From contig NZ_JANLNY010000023.1 of NCBI RefSeq assembly GCF_025465995.1, positions 62,001 to 126,000 of the forward strand: a DNA stretch of 64,000 nucleotides. Direction: 5' to 3'. The notes below the pieces were generated by a model. It was not told where the DNA came from. It did no database searches and saw only the letters and a list, made by a program, of their open reading frames with translations. The position numbers and the translations under genes are program-made. This document shows, in pieces, positions 36,393-47,562 of the stretch. Position 1 is the first letter of the stretch. Each line of letters starts with the position of its first letter. Source of the DNA: Pseudomonas sp. 5P_3.1_Bac2 (lineage in GTDB: Bacteria; Pseudomonadota; Gammaproteobacteria; Pseudomonadales; Pseudomonadaceae).

Positions 36393-39300
36393 ATGCAGCG
36401 CTCAATGATAAAAAAACTGCGCACTGGCCTATGCGCAACTGCGGCCAGCACATTGCTCCTAAGCGCCAGCTTGAGTTACGCCGACGACACTGAAATCTTC
36501 TTCGGTGGCCCAACTATTGATGAAGGCATTCGCCCTAACGTCCTATTTATTCTGGATAACTCGGGCTCAATGAACTGGCGACTCGACAGCAACAATACCG
36601 CCACAGGCAGTCAGACTTCGCGCTTACAGGTATTGAAAAACTCGTTCGCTGACATCATGGCCAACACCAACGACATTAACGTGGGTGTCATGGTGCTTAA
36701 CTCGCGTAGCGCATATGGCAACAGCCGCTATGTGTATCCGGTCGAATACATCGACAAACAACTTGCCGACGACGTTGACCTAGTCGCCAGCACGCCAGAA
36801 ATTCTACAAAGTGCCGACGATGCTGTGCAGGCCATTTATCCCTTGGGCAGTGCAGTGATTAATGACCCGGCCTTAGTCATGGGGGTAATTGATGCCACTC
36901 ACCCCATACCTGGGCAGGCTGAATCGCAGCTGACCACCACCGGCAGCTTTTACCTTAAAACAGTCACCACTACCCGCCCTACCACTAGTACCGAATATGC
37001 CTGCCGCTTTTCGCCGCCATCTCGCCCCAACGGTGCAGTTTGCACCGACAACACAGTGCAAACTGAACTTAACCTGCGCCGCAGTCTAGGCAACGTAGGC
37101 TTGTTTCACTTCCAAGGGCTGAACATCCCAGCCGGCGCGACCATCACCAGCGCCTTTATCGAGATCACACCGAATAACTCACCTAACAACAGCAATCGCA
37201 ATCCCTACATTAACGTGCAGATGCAGAACGATAAAAACCCTGCCGCTCTGAACGACAACAACCCCTTAGGTAGCCGAACCTATCAATCAGCCGCTAACGT
37301 CCAAGTCAACGGCTGGATATCGGGTAACCGTGTCGCCATTAACGTCACCAACGCGATACAAACGCTTAAAGCCGCAACACCAACCACCAACCCTATCCAA
37401 GGGGTATTCGTACGCTTAGGCAACACCAGCATCAACAACACCAGCACTCAAGATTACAAATTCTGTGTTCAAGACTGCTCGACCGGTAACCAACCCAAGT
37501 TGGTGATTAATTACACCGCAGACGGGCTCGTACCTGAGCAACGCATGGGCGCTTTACGCTTCCAGAATGTGGGCATCCCACAGGGGGCGACAGTCACAGG
37601 CGCCACCCTTAACTTTGTGCCAGCAGCCGCTAACGCCAACCCAGTCACATTTGAGGTGCGCGCTGAACGCGCGGATGATGCTACGGCTTTCGTTAATGGC
37701 AGCAACTTGAATAGCCGCAGTAAAACCACAGCATTAACTACCTGGACCCCGGCTGAGTGGCCTAATCAAGCCACCCCGGAACCGATTGAGGGGCCTGACG
37801 TTACTGCACTGGTGCAAGAGGTGGTATCGAGCACTGGCTGGTGCGGCAACAATGCCATGGCGTTTTACCTGTCACCGACTGCGGGCAGCGGCACCCGTAG
37901 TGCTCATAGCTTTGATGGCTCCGGAGGCCTGCAACCGACCCTGACCATTAGCTATACCGGGGGAGAAAATGGTTGCTTCAACTCCATCATTGATACCCGC
38001 ATTACCGCGAGCGCTAATGATGGTTATCAGTCGGCTGCTGGGTCGGTAAACCTCGGCGCGACCACCTTGCCACTAACCACCAATCAACTTGGCGCTCGTT
38101 TTGAAAATCTGCCTATCGGTCGTAATGCAGAGATTCTCAGCGCGCAGGTCATCCTAACGCCTGCAGCAACCGTAGCCACCCCCTCACTCACACATCAGAT
38201 CAGTTTTCAAAGTTCGCCAGCAGCCAGTACTTTCAGCGCCACCAACAATAACTTTAGTGGCCGTACTAACCGTACCACCAACGCCACCTGCACCATCGAC
38301 AACAACACGGGCTGGGATGCAAACCAACCTGTCACCTGTGATATCAGCAGCTTAAACAGCGACCTTAATAGCATCTTCGCCAACTCTGCTTGGCAGGCTG
38401 GCGGGGCTCTGAATATGTTTATCCGTCCAACCGCGACCAGTACTCTGCTCGCCCGCTCGTTTGAGAGTAACCCTGCCCAGTCCGTCCGTTTGCGCCTGAA
38501 AATTCGCAACGGTGGCCTGATCCGCACGGTGCGTAATCAGGTCAACTCCCTGGTGCAATCCATGGTGGCTGGCGACGGTACACCTATAGTGCCGACGTAC
38601 TGGGATGCGGTGAGATACTTACGCAACAGCGTGGCTAACCGCCCATCGCCGATCAATAGCGCCTGCCAGGCCAACCACATAGTGCTACTGACCGACGGCC
38701 AGGCCAGCGGCTACCAAGACTCAGTGATTTCCGACATCGAGTCCCTCGCCGGTAGCTGTAGCAGGGAGGGCGCGATCAATGACGAGAAATGTGCCAGGAC
38801 CTTGGCGAAGTGGATTTTGACCAATGATCAATCGTCCATCGCTGGCGACAACTTTATTACCACCCACACCGTAGGCTTTGCCTTGGATGCTAGTGGCACG
38901 TCCAGCCCCAGCATCAAGAAATTCCTTCGTGAGGTAGCAACAAACGGCGGCGGCTCATTCAGCACCGCAGAAAGCGCCAGCGAATTGAGCGACGCCTTTA
39001 ACCGCATCATTCAAGAAGTATTGGCTACCGACACCAGCTTCGTCAGCGCCAGCGCCCCGGTTAACTCCTTCGAGCGTTCGGACAACAAAGACGAGCTGTA
39101 TTTCTCGCTGTTCCGTCCACAGGAGTACAACCGCTGGCCGGGTAATCTGAAGCGCTATCGCTTCGCCCAGTACAACGCCGATGGCGTGTACAGCCCTCAT
39201 ATCGCCGATGCCAACAACCTACCAGCCGTAGACCCGTTGACTGGGCAATTTGCTGACGGGGCGAGGAGTTTCTGGTCCAACACAGCGGATGGTAATAACA

Positions 39301-41147
39301 CTGCTGCAGGTGGTGCGGCGTCAGCCCTGCCGGCGGCAGGTTCGCGCAAAGTCCTGACTTATGTGGGCAACGCCCCCACCAGCAATACGGTTCTACAGCA
39401 ACTGGCCAGTGCTAACACCGCTATCACCACCGATTTACTCGGTGCCAGCACCGCCACTGAACGCGGCGAACTGATTGACTACATTCGCGGCCTCGATCCG
39501 GCCACTAGCAACCAACGTAAGGCCTTAGGTGATCCAATTCACTCTTCGCCACGCTTGGCCACCTATAGCTGTCACACCGTGACCAATAACGTCTGTACAG
39601 AGGCGGACCAAACAGCCTTTATCGGCACCAACGAAGGCTTCTTACACGCCTTCAATACCTCGACTGGCGTTGAACAATTTGCCTTTATGCCGCAAGAGCT
39701 GCTGGGCAATATCAAGCTGCTCAAAGAGAACAACAAAACCTCCAGCATTGCACCGCGCCGCTATGGCTTAGACAACCCCGTGGTGCTGTGGACTAACGAC
39801 GCCAGTGGCGACGGCAAGATCCTTAACAACCCCGGCGATACCACTGCCCAAACCGGAGAGTTTGTTTACGCCTATGTCACCATGGGCCGTGGTGGGCGCA
39901 ATGTGTATGCCCTCGACGTCACCAACCGGGCCAGCCCGAAACTCATGTGGTATATCAAAGGCGGCGAGACGGCAGGTTTCGAACGTCTCGGCCAAACTTG
40001 GTCTGCTCCGGTTAAAACCCGCATCAAGATTGGCAACGACACTACCCCCACCGATGTGCTGATCTTCTCCGGTGGCTACGATCCCAAACAAGACGACGTC
40101 AAGGCTCGCCGTGAAGACGAGATGGGTAACGCCGTCTATATCGTCAATGCCAAAACCGGCGCACTGATCTGGTCCGCCGGTAACAATGCTGGTCACACCC
40201 TAAACCTGGCAAAAATGAAATACAGCATGCCCGGCAACGTGCGGGTCATTGACCTCAATGTCGGGACCAATGGCCAACTTGAGGTCGATAAAGAACAGCT
40301 GGCTGATCAATTCTTTATCGGAGATATGGGTGGCCAGGTCTGGCGCTTCTTTATTAACAACAGCAAGTCCGGCGCACTAGTAACCGCTGGCGGCACCTCG
40401 GGCGACGGTATCTTCGCCAGGGCTGTGCCAACCGATACCGAGTACGCCACCTTGGATGCCGCCGGTAAGCTGAAGAATCTACGGCGTTTCTACAACGAGC
40501 CCGATGCTGCCTTGCTTAATCACGACGGTCGCCTGACCTTGTCGGTGAATATTGGCTCCGGCCACCGCGGCCATCCGTTGGAGGTTGGTACTGAAGATAT
40601 CTTCTACTCGTTCCGCACCAATTTCTTGGGTTCTGGCGGCGAAGGCACCATCACCACGGCGGATATGTTTGACACCACCACAAGACTGTTCAGCGACATT
40701 ACCGATCAGACCAGCAGTGACGCGGTGAAGGCCAAGCTCAACCCAGACGCACAGGTGGGTAAAGGCGGCTGGTATATCAAGATGGTCAACAACGGCGAGA
40801 AGATCCTGACCCGCTCGCTGACCACCGGCCAAGACAGTGTGATCTTCTTTAACACCTACACCCCCGGAAGCGCCACGGCGAGTAATAGCTGCAAAGCGGT
40901 GTTCGGCACTTCACGCGGGTATGCCGTAGACCTCTTCGATGCAGCCCCCTATACCAAGTGGTATCAGGGCACGCCCTCAGTGGATGCCCGCACGGAAAAC
41001 TTAAAAACCTCCGGTATTCCGCCACAACCTGAGCAAATCTGTATCGGCAACACCTGCTCGGTGATCCTCAGCCCCGACACTATCGAAGAAGTTGATATGC
41101 CTGCTCAGGGCAAAATGTATTGGATTGATGAAGCCGAGATGAATTAA
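36393..41147 (+). CDS. pilY1: Type IV pilus tip adhesin PilY1, enlarged
   Basis: The predicted protein has 1584 residues, against 1161 in P. aeruginosa PAO1. A signal peptide ends near ASLSYA. A von Willebrand A domain starts with the MIDAS motif LDNSGSM (D55), but its later LLTDGQ strand comes only near residue 767. Between them lie three similar beta-sandwich-like modules, at about 230-380, 385-540 and 565-710. The C-terminal half is the PilC/PilY1 beta-propeller (from about 1070, FIGTNEGFLHAFNTSTG). It has the loop GGYDPKQDD, which resembles the calcium-binding region. TGGAG before the ATG at 36393 fixes the start; ATG at 36372 adds seven residues. It caps the minor-pilin complex at the pilus tip. 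Confidence 0.93.
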   Translation: MQRSMIKKLRTGLCATAASTLLLSASLSYADDTEIFFGGPTIDEGIRPNVLFILDNSGSMNWRLDSNNTATGSQTSRLQVLKNSFADIMANTNDINVGVMVLNSRSAYGNSRYVYPVEYIDKQLADDVDLVASTPEILQSADDAVQAIYPLGSAVINDPALVMGVIDATHPIPGQAESQLTTTGSFYLKTVTTTRPTTSTEYACRFSPPSRPNGAVCTDNTVQTELNLRRSLGNVGLFHFQGLNIPAGATITSAFIEITPNNSPNNSNRNPYINVQMQNDKNPAALNDNNPLGSRTYQSAANVQVNGWISGNRVAINVTNAIQTLKAATPTTNPIQGVFVRLGNTSINNTSTQDYKFCVQDCSTGNQPKLVINYTADGLVPEQRMGALRFQNVGIPQGATVTGATLNFVPAAANANPVTFEVRAERADDATAFVNGSNLNSRSKTTALTTWTPAEWPNQATPEPIEGPDVTALVQEVVSSTGWCGNNAMAFYLSPTAGSGTRSAHSFDGSGGLQPTLTISYTGGENGCFNSIIDTRITASANDGYQSAAGSVNLGATTLPLTTNQLGARFENLPIGRNAEILSAQVILTPAATVATPSLTHQISFQSSPAASTFSATNNNFSGRTNRTTNATCTIDNNTGWDANQPVTCDISSLNSDLNSIFANSAWQAGGALNMFIRPTATSTLLARSFESNPAQSVRLRLKIRNGGLIRTVRNQVNSLVQSMVAGDGTPIVPTYWDAVRYLRNSVANRPSPINSACQANHIVLLTDGQASGYQDSVISDIESLAGSCSREGAINDEKCARTLAKWILTNDQSSIAGDNFITTHTVGFALDASGTSSPSIKKFLREVATNGGGSFSTAESASELSDAFNRIIQEVLATDTSFVSASAPVNSFERSDNKDELYFSLFRPQEYNRWPGNLKRYRFAQYNADGVYSPHIADANNLPAVDPLTGQFADGARSFWSNTADGNNTAAGGAASALPAAGSRKVLTYVGNAPTSNTVLQQLASANTAITTDLLGASTATERGELIDYIRGLDPATSNQRKALGDPIHSSPRLATYSCHTVTNNVCTEADQTAFIGTNEGFLHAFNTSTGVEQFAFMPQELLGNIKLLKENNKTSSIAPRRYGLDNPVVLWTNDASGDGKILNNPGDTTAQTGEFVYAYVTMGRGGRNVYALDVTNRASPKLMWYIKGGETAGFERLGQTWSAPVKTRIKIGNDTTPTDVLIFSGGYDPKQDDVKARREDEMGNAVYIVNAKTGALIWSAGNNAGHTLNLAKMKYSMPGNVRVIDLNVGTNGQLEVDKEQLADQFFIGDMGGQVWRFFINNSKSGALVTAGGTSGDGIFARAVPTDTEYATLDAAGKLKNLRRFYNEPDAALLNHDGRLTLSVNIGSGHRGHPLEVGTEDIFYSFRTNFLGSGGEGTITTADMFDTTTRLFSDITDQTSSDAVKAKLNPDAQVGKGGWYIKMVNNGEKILTRSLTTGQDSVIFFNTYTPGSATASNSCKAVFGTSRGYAVDLFDAAPYTKWYQGTPSVDARTENLKTSGIPPQPEQICIGNTCSVILSPDTIEEVDMPAQGKMYWIDEAEMN

Positions 41148-41155
41148 GGATCACT

Positions 41156-41629
41156 ATGAATAGCACCTCTGAACAAGGCTTCACCCTGATCGAGCTGATG
41201 ATTGCAATCACCATCATCGCCGTGCTCGCTGCGATCGCCCTGCCCAACTACAACGGCTACTTAGCCCGTAGCGCCTGCGAGGACGCCAAGGGCGTATTAG
41301 CAGGCGCTGCCGGCCGTATGGAAAGCTTCCGTGCACAAAACAACCGCTATCGGGGAGCTACAGAAACGACAGACGATGCCAACACTCGGTTAGGTGATTG
41401 GGGCTACAACCGCAGCCCTGTCGACGGTAATCCACAGTTCGCTATTGCCCTGACGCAAGTAACCCCTACCGAATACACCTTAACTGCCACACCATTAGCC
41501 AACAGCCGCCTGGCTGGGCGTGGGACCCTAACCCTAAACTCCGTCGGAGTCCGCGGGGCTACCAATGGTGCAACTGCTCCCGGCTTCTTAACCGCCGACG
41601 TATGGAACAGTAGCTGCCGCGGCCTGTAA
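41156..41629 (+). CDS. pilE: Minor pilin PilE
   Basis: The 157-residue prepilin has the leader MNSTSEQG and mature start [22 protein letters not shown] with Glu5. A GspG-like globular domain follows, with cysteines near 40 (SACEDA) and in the C-terminal SSCRGL. It lies 8 bases after pilY1; the small pilY2 gene found here in P. aeruginosa is absent. It closes the fimU-pilE operon at a strong terminator. Confidence 0.92.
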   Translation: MNSTSEQGFTLIELMIAITIIAVLAAIALPNYNGYLARSACEDAKGVLAGAAGRMESFRAQNNRYRGATETTDDANTRLGDWGYNRSPVDGNPQFAIALTQVTPTEYTLTATPLANSRLAGRGTLTLNSVGVRGATNGATAPGFLTADVWNSSCRGL

Positions 41630-41644
41630 CGCGTGGCATAAAAA

Positions 41645-41674
41645 AGCCCCAGTGCGCAAACACTGGGGCTTTTT
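41645..41674. terminator. Bidirectional terminator between pilE and ispH
   Basis: AGCCCCAGTG and CACTGGGGCT form a 10-bp stem around CGCAAA, with A-run and T-run tails on either side. It serves the convergent pilE and ispH genes. Confidence 0.92.
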
Positions 41675-41705
41675 ATTGGGCGCCGGTTTATGTGCGGCTG
41701 CGGCC

Positions 41706-42650
41706 TTAGAGCTGCTTAACCCGCAGTTCTTTAGGCATGGAGAAGGTCACATTCTCCGGACGGCCTTGCAGCTCTTCGGCGTTGCTGGCGCCCCACTCGC
41801 TGAGCTGCTGAATCACGCCCTGCACCAGTACTTCCGGTGCCGAGGCGCCGGCGGTGATGCCGACTTTGTTGGCGCCGTTGAACCAGGCTTGTTGCAAGTC
41901 CTCAGCACCATCAATCAGGTGCGCCGGGGTGCCCATGCGCTCGGCCAGCTCACGCAGGCGGTTGGAGTTGGAGCTGTTGGGGCTGCCGACCACCAGCAAC
42001 ACATCACACTCATCGGCCAGTTGCTTCACCGCATCCTGGCGGTTTTGCGTGGCATAGCAGATGTCATCTTTGCGTGGCCCGCCAATGGCCGGGAAACGCT
42101 GCCGCAGGGCGTCGATAACCTTACTGGTGTCGTCCATCGACAGAGTGGTCTGGGTGACAAAGGCCAGCGCCTCGGGGTTACGCACCTGCAAGTGCGCCAC
42201 GTCGTCTTCGTCTTCCACCAAGTAGATCGCGCCACCATTACGGGTGTCGTACTGGCCCATGGTGCCTTCGACTTCCGGGTGGCCTTCGTGGCCGATCAGC
42301 ACACATTCGCGGCCTTCGCGGCTATAGCGCACCACTTCCAAGTGCACCTTGGTCACCAGTGGACAAGTCGCATCGAAGATCTTCAGGCCACGGCGTTCGG
42401 CCTCTTGGCGCACCGCCTGGGATACGCCGTGGGCGCTGAAGATGACGATGAAATCATCGGGAACCTGATCCAGCTCCTCGACGAAGATCGCGCCACGATT
42501 GCGCAGGTCTTCGACCACAAACTTGTTGTGCACCACTTCATGACGCACATAGATCGGCGGGCCGAACACTTCCAAGGCGCGGTTAACGATCTCGATCGCG
42601 CGGTCGACGCCGGCGCAAAAGCCACGGGGGTTGGCGAGTTTGATTTGCAT
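41706..42650 (-). CDS. ispH: 4-hydroxy-3-methylbut-2-enyl diphosphate reductase IspH
   Basis: IspH is the iron-sulfur enzyme of the last MEP-pathway step, making IPP and DMAPP. The 314-residue protein has the three cluster cysteines in [16 protein letters not shown] and [10 protein letters not shown]. It also has SSNSNRL for substrate binding. I start at [10 protein letters not shown] (42650); an upstream in-frame start adds seven residues without a ribosome site. It ends the ileS-lspA-fkpB-ispH run, 117 bases after fkpB. Confidence 0.96.
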   Translation of the reverse strand: MQIKLANPRGFCAGVDRAIEIVNRALEVFGPPIYVRHEVVHNKFVVEDLRNRGAIFVEELDQVPDDFIVIFSAHGVSQAVRQEAERRGLKIFDATCPLVTKVHLEVVRYSREGRECVLIGHEGHPEVEGTMGQYDTRNGGAIYLVEDEDDVAHLQVRNPEALAFVTQTTLSMDDTSKVIDALRQRFPAIGGPRKDDICYATQNRQDAVKQLADECDVLLVVGSPNSSNSNRLRELAERMGTPAHLIDGAEDLQQAWFNGANKVGITAGASAPEVLVQGVIQQLSEWGASNAEELQGRPENVTFSMPKELRVKQL

Positions 42651-42767
42651 GGCGGCTATCTCGGCAAGCACAAAAGCGCAGATGGGCTAAGTGTAACGGC
42701 GGACTGGCGGTTACCGGCGGCGCAATACCGCCGTTGGTCTGCCGCCCTTACAGGCGGCAATTGGGCG

Positions 42768-43205
42768 TTAGAGCGCCTGCACCGCGATAATTTCAACATC
42801 AAAACTCAGTTGCTTGCCCGCCAACGGATGGTTGAAGTCGATGGTGACGACGTTGTCATCAAAGGCCTTCACCACACCGGGCAGCTCGGTGTTGGCAGCA
42901 TCGTTAAAGATCACCAGCAGGCCTTCGGACAGCTCCATGCCGTCGAATTGACTGCGCGGCATGACCTGCACGTTTTGCGGGTTACCCTGGCCGAAGCCTT
43001 GTTCGGGGCCGATCTCAACGCTGCGCTTATCGCCCGCCTTAAGACCGAAGATAGCCTGCTCAAAACCCGGCAGCAGGTTGCCATCACCGACCTTGAAGGT
43101 CGCCGGATCTTTATCAAAGGTGCTATCGACCACATCGCCGTTTTGCAGTTTAAGGGCGAAGTGCAGAGTCACTTGGGTCTGCGGGCCAATTACTAATTCA
43201 CTCAT
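42768..43205 (-). CDS. fkpB: FKBP-type peptidyl-prolyl isomerase FkpB
   Basis: The 145-residue SlyD/FkpB-type isomerase has an FKBP core interrupted by an insert-in-flap domain. VDSTFDKDPATFKVGDGNL and LPGFEQAIFGLKAGD mark the core. There is no histidine-rich metal tail, which points to FkpB (SlpA) rather than SlyD. It overlaps the lspA gene by 8 bases and precedes ispH, the usual gammaproteobacterial order. Confidence 0.94.
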   Translation of the reverse strand: MSELVIGPQTQVTLHFALKLQNGDVVDSTFDKDPATFKVGDGNLLPGFEQAIFGLKAGDKRSVEIGPEQGFGQGNPQNVQVMPRSQFDGMELSEGLLVIFNDAANTELPGVVKAFDDNVVTIDFNHPLAGKQLSFDVEIIAVQAL

Positions 43206-43707
43206 GGGACTTCTCTGCGGACTTGCCGCTTTTAAACATATCCAGGGCCAGCAGGATGGCGCCGCAAGTAATGGCGCTATCGGCCAGGTTAAACGCGGGG
43301 AAATACCAAGTGGTATGACGGTGAACCAGAATAAAGTCCACCACGTGACCGAAGATCACCCGATCCACCAGATTGCCCAAGGCGCCGCCCAGCACCAGTG
43401 CCAGCGCTACCGCCAGCCAGGTTTCATGGGCCTTTAAGCGCTTCAGCCAAACCACCAGTACCGCACTGACCACCACGGCGATACCGGTAAAGAACCAACG
43501 TTGCCAGCCGCCTGCATCGGACAAAAAGCTGAACGCCGCGCCGGTGTTGTAAGCCAAGGTCCAGCTGAAGTAGCCCGGAATCACCTCAATTTGCTGATAC
43601 ATGGTCAGGTTGTTATCGAAGTAAAACTTCGTCGCCTGATCCAGTACAAACACCAACAGCGTCAACCACAGCCATGCCAAACGGCCGAAACGACTGGTAT
43701 TAGGCAT
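43198..43707 (-). CDS. lspA: Lipoprotein signal peptidase LspA
   Basis: LspA is the inner-membrane aspartyl protease that removes signal peptides from prolipoproteins such as BamD. The 169-residue protein has four membrane helices and the catalytic motifs [11 protein letters not shown] and FNLADSAI with their aspartates. The start [10 protein letters not shown] at 43707 overlaps the ileS stop by 8 bases; longer readings run into ileS. It is coupled to ileS and fkpB. Confidence 0.96.
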   Translation of the reverse strand: MPNTSRFGRLAWLWLTLLVFVLDQATKFYFDNNLTMYQQIEVIPGYFSWTLAYNTGAAFSFLSDAGGWQRWFFTGIAVVVSAVLVVWLKRLKAHETWLAVALALVLGGALGNLVDRVIFGHVVDFILVHRHTTWYFPAFNLADSAITCGAILLALDMFKSGKSAEKSHE

Positions 43708-46531
43708 AGTGACGAACCTCGCCGGCGCCTTCGATGTTATCCACACAGCGGCCACAGATTTCCGGATGCGCCGGGTTCACACCGACGTCCTCGCGGTGAT
43801 GCCAGCAACGCGCGCACTTGGCGTGACCAGACTTCAGCACTTGCAGCTTCAGGCCAGGGACGTCAGTGCCCACCGCCGCGGCAGGAGCGCTGCTCAGTGG
43901 CGCCAGGCTGGCGGTAGAGGTGATCAAGACAAAGCGCAGCTCGTTGCCGAGTTTTTGCAGGTTGTTGATCAGGCTGTCTTCGCCGTACAGGGTCACTTCG
44001 GCTTGCAGGTTACCGCCGATGGCTTTGGCCGCGCGCTGGTTTTCCAGCTCTTTGTTGACCGCGGCTTTAACCGCCATGACCTGCTCCCAGAACTCGCGGC
44101 CCAGCTCGGCATCCGCCGGCAGCTCGGTCAGGCCCTGATACCAGGTGTTGAGCATCACTGACTCGTTGCGCTCGCCCGGCAGGTACTGCCACAGCTCGTC
44201 CGCAGTGAAGGACAGCACCGGCGCGATCCACCGCACCAGCGCTTCAGCAATATGGAACAACGCGCTCTGGCACGAACGGCGCGCCACGCTATCAGCCTGG
44301 GTGGTGTACTGACGGTCTTTGATGATGTCGAGGTAGAAGCCGCCCAGCTCCTGCACGCAGAAGTTGTGCACCTTCTGGTACACGTTCCAGAAGCGATAAG
44401 TGCCGTAAGCTTCTTCCAGCTCACGTTGCAGCAACAGCGCACGGTCCACTGCCCAGCGATCCAGCGCCAGCATATCGGCCGCCGGCAACAGGTGCTGCGC
44501 CGGGTCAAAGCCGCTCAGGTTAGAGAGCAGGAAGCGCGCGGTGTTACGGATGCGGCGATAGGCATCGGCGCTGCGCTGCAGGATCTGATCGGACACCGCC
44601 ATCTCACCGGAATAATCGGTGGAAGCGACCCACAGACGCAGAATGTCGGCGCCCAGGCTGTCGATGACTTTCTGCGGTGCAACCACGTTGCCCAAGGATT
44701 TCGACTGCTTACGGCCTTGCTCATCCACAGTAAAGCCGTGGGTCAGCAGCTCTTTGTACGGCGCGTGGCCGTCGATGGCGCAGCCAGTCAGCAGGGACGA
44801 GTGGAACCAGCCGCGGTGTTGGTCGCTGCCTTCCAGATACAGATCCGCGCGCGGGCCGTCAGTGTGGCCGAGCGGATGGGAACCACGCAGCACGTGCCAG
44901 TGAGTGGTGCCGGAGTCGAACCACACGTCCAGGGTGTCGCGGCCTTTGTCGTACTGAGCGGCTTCGGCACCAAGCAGTTCGGCAGCGTCCAGTTTGAACC
45001 AGGCTTCGATACCCGCCTGCTCCACGCGCTTGGCCACTTCTTCCATCAGCTCGACGGTGCGCGGATGCAGCTCGCCGGTTTCTTTATGGGTGAAGAACGG
45101 GATCGGCACGCCCCAGTTACGCTGACGCGAGATGCACCAGTCCGGGCGCCCGGCGATCATGCTGTGCAGGCGCGCCTGGCCCCAAGCCGGAACAAACTGA
45201 GTTTGCTCGATGGCAGCCAAGGAGCGCTCACGCAGAGTCGCGCCCTCGTTAGGCTGCTTGTCCATCCCCACGAACCACTGTGCGGTGGCGCGGTAGATCA
45301 GTGGTGTTTTGTGACGCCAGCAGTGCATGTAGCTGTGCGAGATGACCGCGTGCTTCAGCAGCGCACCGACTTCTTGCAGTTTTTCAACCACGTTCAGGTT
45401 GGCCTTCCAGATAAACTGGCCACCGAAGAACGGCAGGGTGTCGACATACACGCCGTTGCTCTGCACCGGGTTGAGGATGTCGTCGTTGCTCATGCCATAT
45501 TGCTTGCAGGTGCGGAAGTCGTCCTCACCATACGCTGGAGCCGAGTGCACCACGCCAGTACCGGCGCCGAGCTCAACGTATTCAGCCAGGTACACCGGCG
45601 AGAAACGCTCGTAGAACGGATGACGGAAGCGGATCAGCTCCAGCGCCGAGCCTTGCGCAGTGGCGATCACTTCACCTTGCAGGTCGTAACGGGCCAGGCA
45701 GCTTTCCACCAGTTCTTCAGCCAGCAGCAGCAGCTTGTCGCCGACATCGACCAGGGCGTAAGTGAACTCTGGATGGACGTTCAACGCCTGGTTAGCCGGG
45801 ATGGTCCACGGCGTGGTGGTCCAGATCACGATGCTGGTGGGTTTGCTCAGGCTGGCCAGACCGAAGGCGGCAGCCAGCTTGTCGGCATCTTCCACCGGGA
45901 AGGCGACGTCGATGGCATCGGACTTTTTGTCCTGATACTCCACCTCAGCCTCAGCCAGGGCCGAACCGCAATCGAAGCAGAAGTTAACCGGCTTCAGGCC
46001 CTTGAACACAAAACCGTGCTTGACGATTTCCGCCAACGCGCGGATTTCCCCGGCTTCGTTGGTGAAGTTCATGGTCAGGTACGGATTGTCCCACTCGCCC
46101 AATACGCCTAAGCGGATAAAGCCGGCTTTCTGCTCTTCCACTTGTTCCGAGGCATAAGCGCGGCAACGCTCGCGGGTGAGATCCGCTGGCTGATTTTTGC
46201 CAAAGGTGGTTTCCACCTTGTGCTCAATCGGCAGGCCGTGGCAGTCCCAACCCGGTACGTAAGGCGCGTCAAAGCCGGCCAGCGTTTTCGAGCGGGTGAT
46301 GATGTCCTTGAGAATCTTGTTCAGCGCGTGACCGATATGGATGCTGCCGTTGGCATAGGGCGGGCCGTCGTGCAGGACGAACTTAGGCCGGCCCTCGCCT
46401 TGCGCGCGCAGCTTCTGATACAGGCCAATATCGTTCCAGCGCTGCAGAATCTGCGGCTCGCGCTGGGGCAGACCGGCCTTCATCGGAAACTGGGTGTCGG
46501 GCAGATTTAGCGTGGCTTTGTAGTCGGTCAT
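43700..46531 (-). CDS. ileS: Isoleucyl-tRNA synthetase
   Basis: IleRS charges tRNA-Ile and edits valine. The 943-residue class I synthetase has the HIGH motif in [15 protein letters not shown] (near 60), the large CP1 editing domain, and KQSKSLGN in place of canonical KMSKS near 605. A C-terminal zinc site ([10 protein letters not shown] and CGRCVDN) is present. The start [11 protein letters not shown] fits the family; 37 further in-frame upstream residues overlap the end of ribF and are dropped. It lies 10 bases after ribF. Confidence 0.97.
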   Translation of the reverse strand: MTDYKATLNLPDTQFPMKAGLPQREPQILQRWNDIGLYQKLRAQGEGRPKFVLHDGPPYANGSIHIGHALNKILKDIITRSKTLAGFDAPYVPGWDCHGLPIEHKVETTFGKNQPADLTRERCRAYASEQVEEQKAGFIRLGVLGEWDNPYLTMNFTNEAGEIRALAEIVKHGFVFKGLKPVNFCFDCGSALAEAEVEYQDKKSDAIDVAFPVEDADKLAAAFGLASLSKPTSIVIWTTTPWTIPANQALNVHPEFTYALVDVGDKLLLLAEELVESCLARYDLQGEVIATAQGSALELIRFRHPFYERFSPVYLAEYVELGAGTGVVHSAPAYGEDDFRTCKQYGMSNDDILNPVQSNGVYVDTLPFFGGQFIWKANLNVVEKLQEVGALLKHAVISHSYMHCWRHKTPLIYRATAQWFVGMDKQPNEGATLRERSLAAIEQTQFVPAWGQARLHSMIAGRPDWCISRQRNWGVPIPFFTHKETGELHPRTVELMEEVAKRVEQAGIEAWFKLDAAELLGAEAAQYDKGRDTLDVWFDSGTTHWHVLRGSHPLGHTDGPRADLYLEGSDQHRGWFHSSLLTGCAIDGHAPYKELLTHGFTVDEQGRKQSKSLGNVVAPQKVIDSLGADILRLWVASTDYSGEMAVSDQILQRSADAYRRIRNTARFLLSNLSGFDPAQHLLPAADMLALDRWAVDRALLLQRELEEAYGTYRFWNVYQKVHNFCVQELGGFYLDIIKDRQYTTQADSVARRSCQSALFHIAEALVRWIAPVLSFTADELWQYLPGERNESVMLNTWYQGLTELPADAELGREFWEQVMAVKAAVNKELENQRAAKAIGGNLQAEVTLYGEDSLINNLQKLGNELRFVLITSTASLAPLSSAPAAAVGTDVPGLKLQVLKSGHAKCARCWHHREDVGVNPAHPEICGRCVDNIEGAGEVRHYA

Positions 46532-46541
46532 CTCAGGCTCT

Positions 46542-47480
46542 TCACTTAAGCGGTTGGCCCTGCCAGTGGGCACGGGCGGCGGCAATATCGGCGGCAATGG
46601 CCGCTTTAAGCGCCTCAAGGGAGGCAAAACGCTGCTCATCACGCAGCTTGCGGTGGAACGTCACCGGCAAACGCCGGCCATACAAATCACCGGCAAAATC
46701 CAACAAATGTACTTCTAGGTGCGCACTGCCATCGCCGGCCACGCTCGGTCTTACGCCGATATTGGCGACGCCGGGGTAAACCTTGCCATCGACCTGCGCA
46801 CTGACCAGATACACACCTTTGAGCGGCACGCGTTTGCGTTTGAGCTGCACGTTGGCGGTGGGGGCATTGAGCTGACGGCCAAGTTTCTGCCCGTGCAACA
46901 CACGCCCGGTGATCACAAACGGGCGACCGAGCAAATGCTCAGCCAGAACGAAATCGCCGTTAGCCAAGGCGCTGCGCACCCCAGTGCTGCTGACCCGCAG
47001 GCCATCCAGCTCAACGGTATGCGCGGCTTCAACGGTAAAACCTTCGCGGGCGCCGGCCTCGGCCAAAAAGGCGAAATCGCCGGCGCGATCACAACCAAAA
47101 CGGAAGTCATCACCGACTTCCAAGTGCTGCACGGCGAGGCCGTCGACCAGCACTTGCTGAACAAACTCAGCGGCGCTGAGTTCACGCAAACGGCGGTTAA
47201 AGGCCAGGCACAACACCCGGTCTACACCCTGGGCAGTGAGCAAGGCGACCTTGTCGCGCAGGCGACTCAAGCGCGGCGGCGCGCCGTCCGGGGTAAAAAA
47301 CTCACGCGGCTGCGGCTCAAAAATCACCACGCAGCTGGGGACGCCTAACTCGGCCGAGCGCTCACGCAAACGCGCCAAAATAGCCTGATGGCCACGATGG
47401 ACGCCGTCGAAATTGCCGATAGTGGCGACGCAGCCCCGATTCAGGGGCCGCAGGTTGTGAAGACCTCGAACCAGCTGCAT
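46542..47480 (-). CDS. ribF: Bifunctional riboflavin kinase/FAD synthetase RibF
   Basis: RibF phosphorylates riboflavin to FMN and adenylylates it to FAD. The 312-residue protein has the nucleotidyltransferase motif [11 protein letters not shown] near its N-terminus and the C-terminal kinase domain with the GKQ/PTAN strand ([10 protein letters not shown]). The start [10 protein letters not shown] at 47480 fits the Pseudomonas protein. It lies between murJ and ileS on the same strand. Confidence 0.96.
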   Translation of the reverse strand: MQLVRGLHNLRPLNRGCVATIGNFDGVHRGHQAILARLRERSAELGVPSCVVIFEPQPREFFTPDGAPPRLSRLRDKVALLTAQGVDRVLCLAFNRRLRELSAAEFVQQVLVDGLAVQHLEVGDDFRFGCDRAGDFAFLAEAGAREGFTVEAAHTVELDGLRVSSTGVRSALANGDFVLAEHLLGRPFVITGRVLHGQKLGRQLNAPTANVQLKRKRVPLKGVYLVSAQVDGKVYPGVANIGVRPSVAGDGSAHLEVHLLDFAGDLYGRRLPVTFHRKLRDEQRFASLEALKAAIAADIAAARAHWQGQPLK

Positions 47481-47562
47481 AACGCGCTTCTTGCTCATAA
47501 AGTGGCCGATTATACGCACACAGTGGCGCCGACAACAGGCGCCAAGCGCACCGCACAGTCAA

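Noticed and set aside
41652..43196. Long open frame of 514 codons on the plus strand opposite ispH and fkpB
   Set aside because: It lies wholly antisense to two clear conserved genes and has no recognisable domain; GC-rich third positions produce such antisense frames.
44252..46111. Long open frame of 619 codons opposite ileS
   Set aside because: Antisense shadow of isoleucyl-tRNA synthetase; no motif, no ribosome site.
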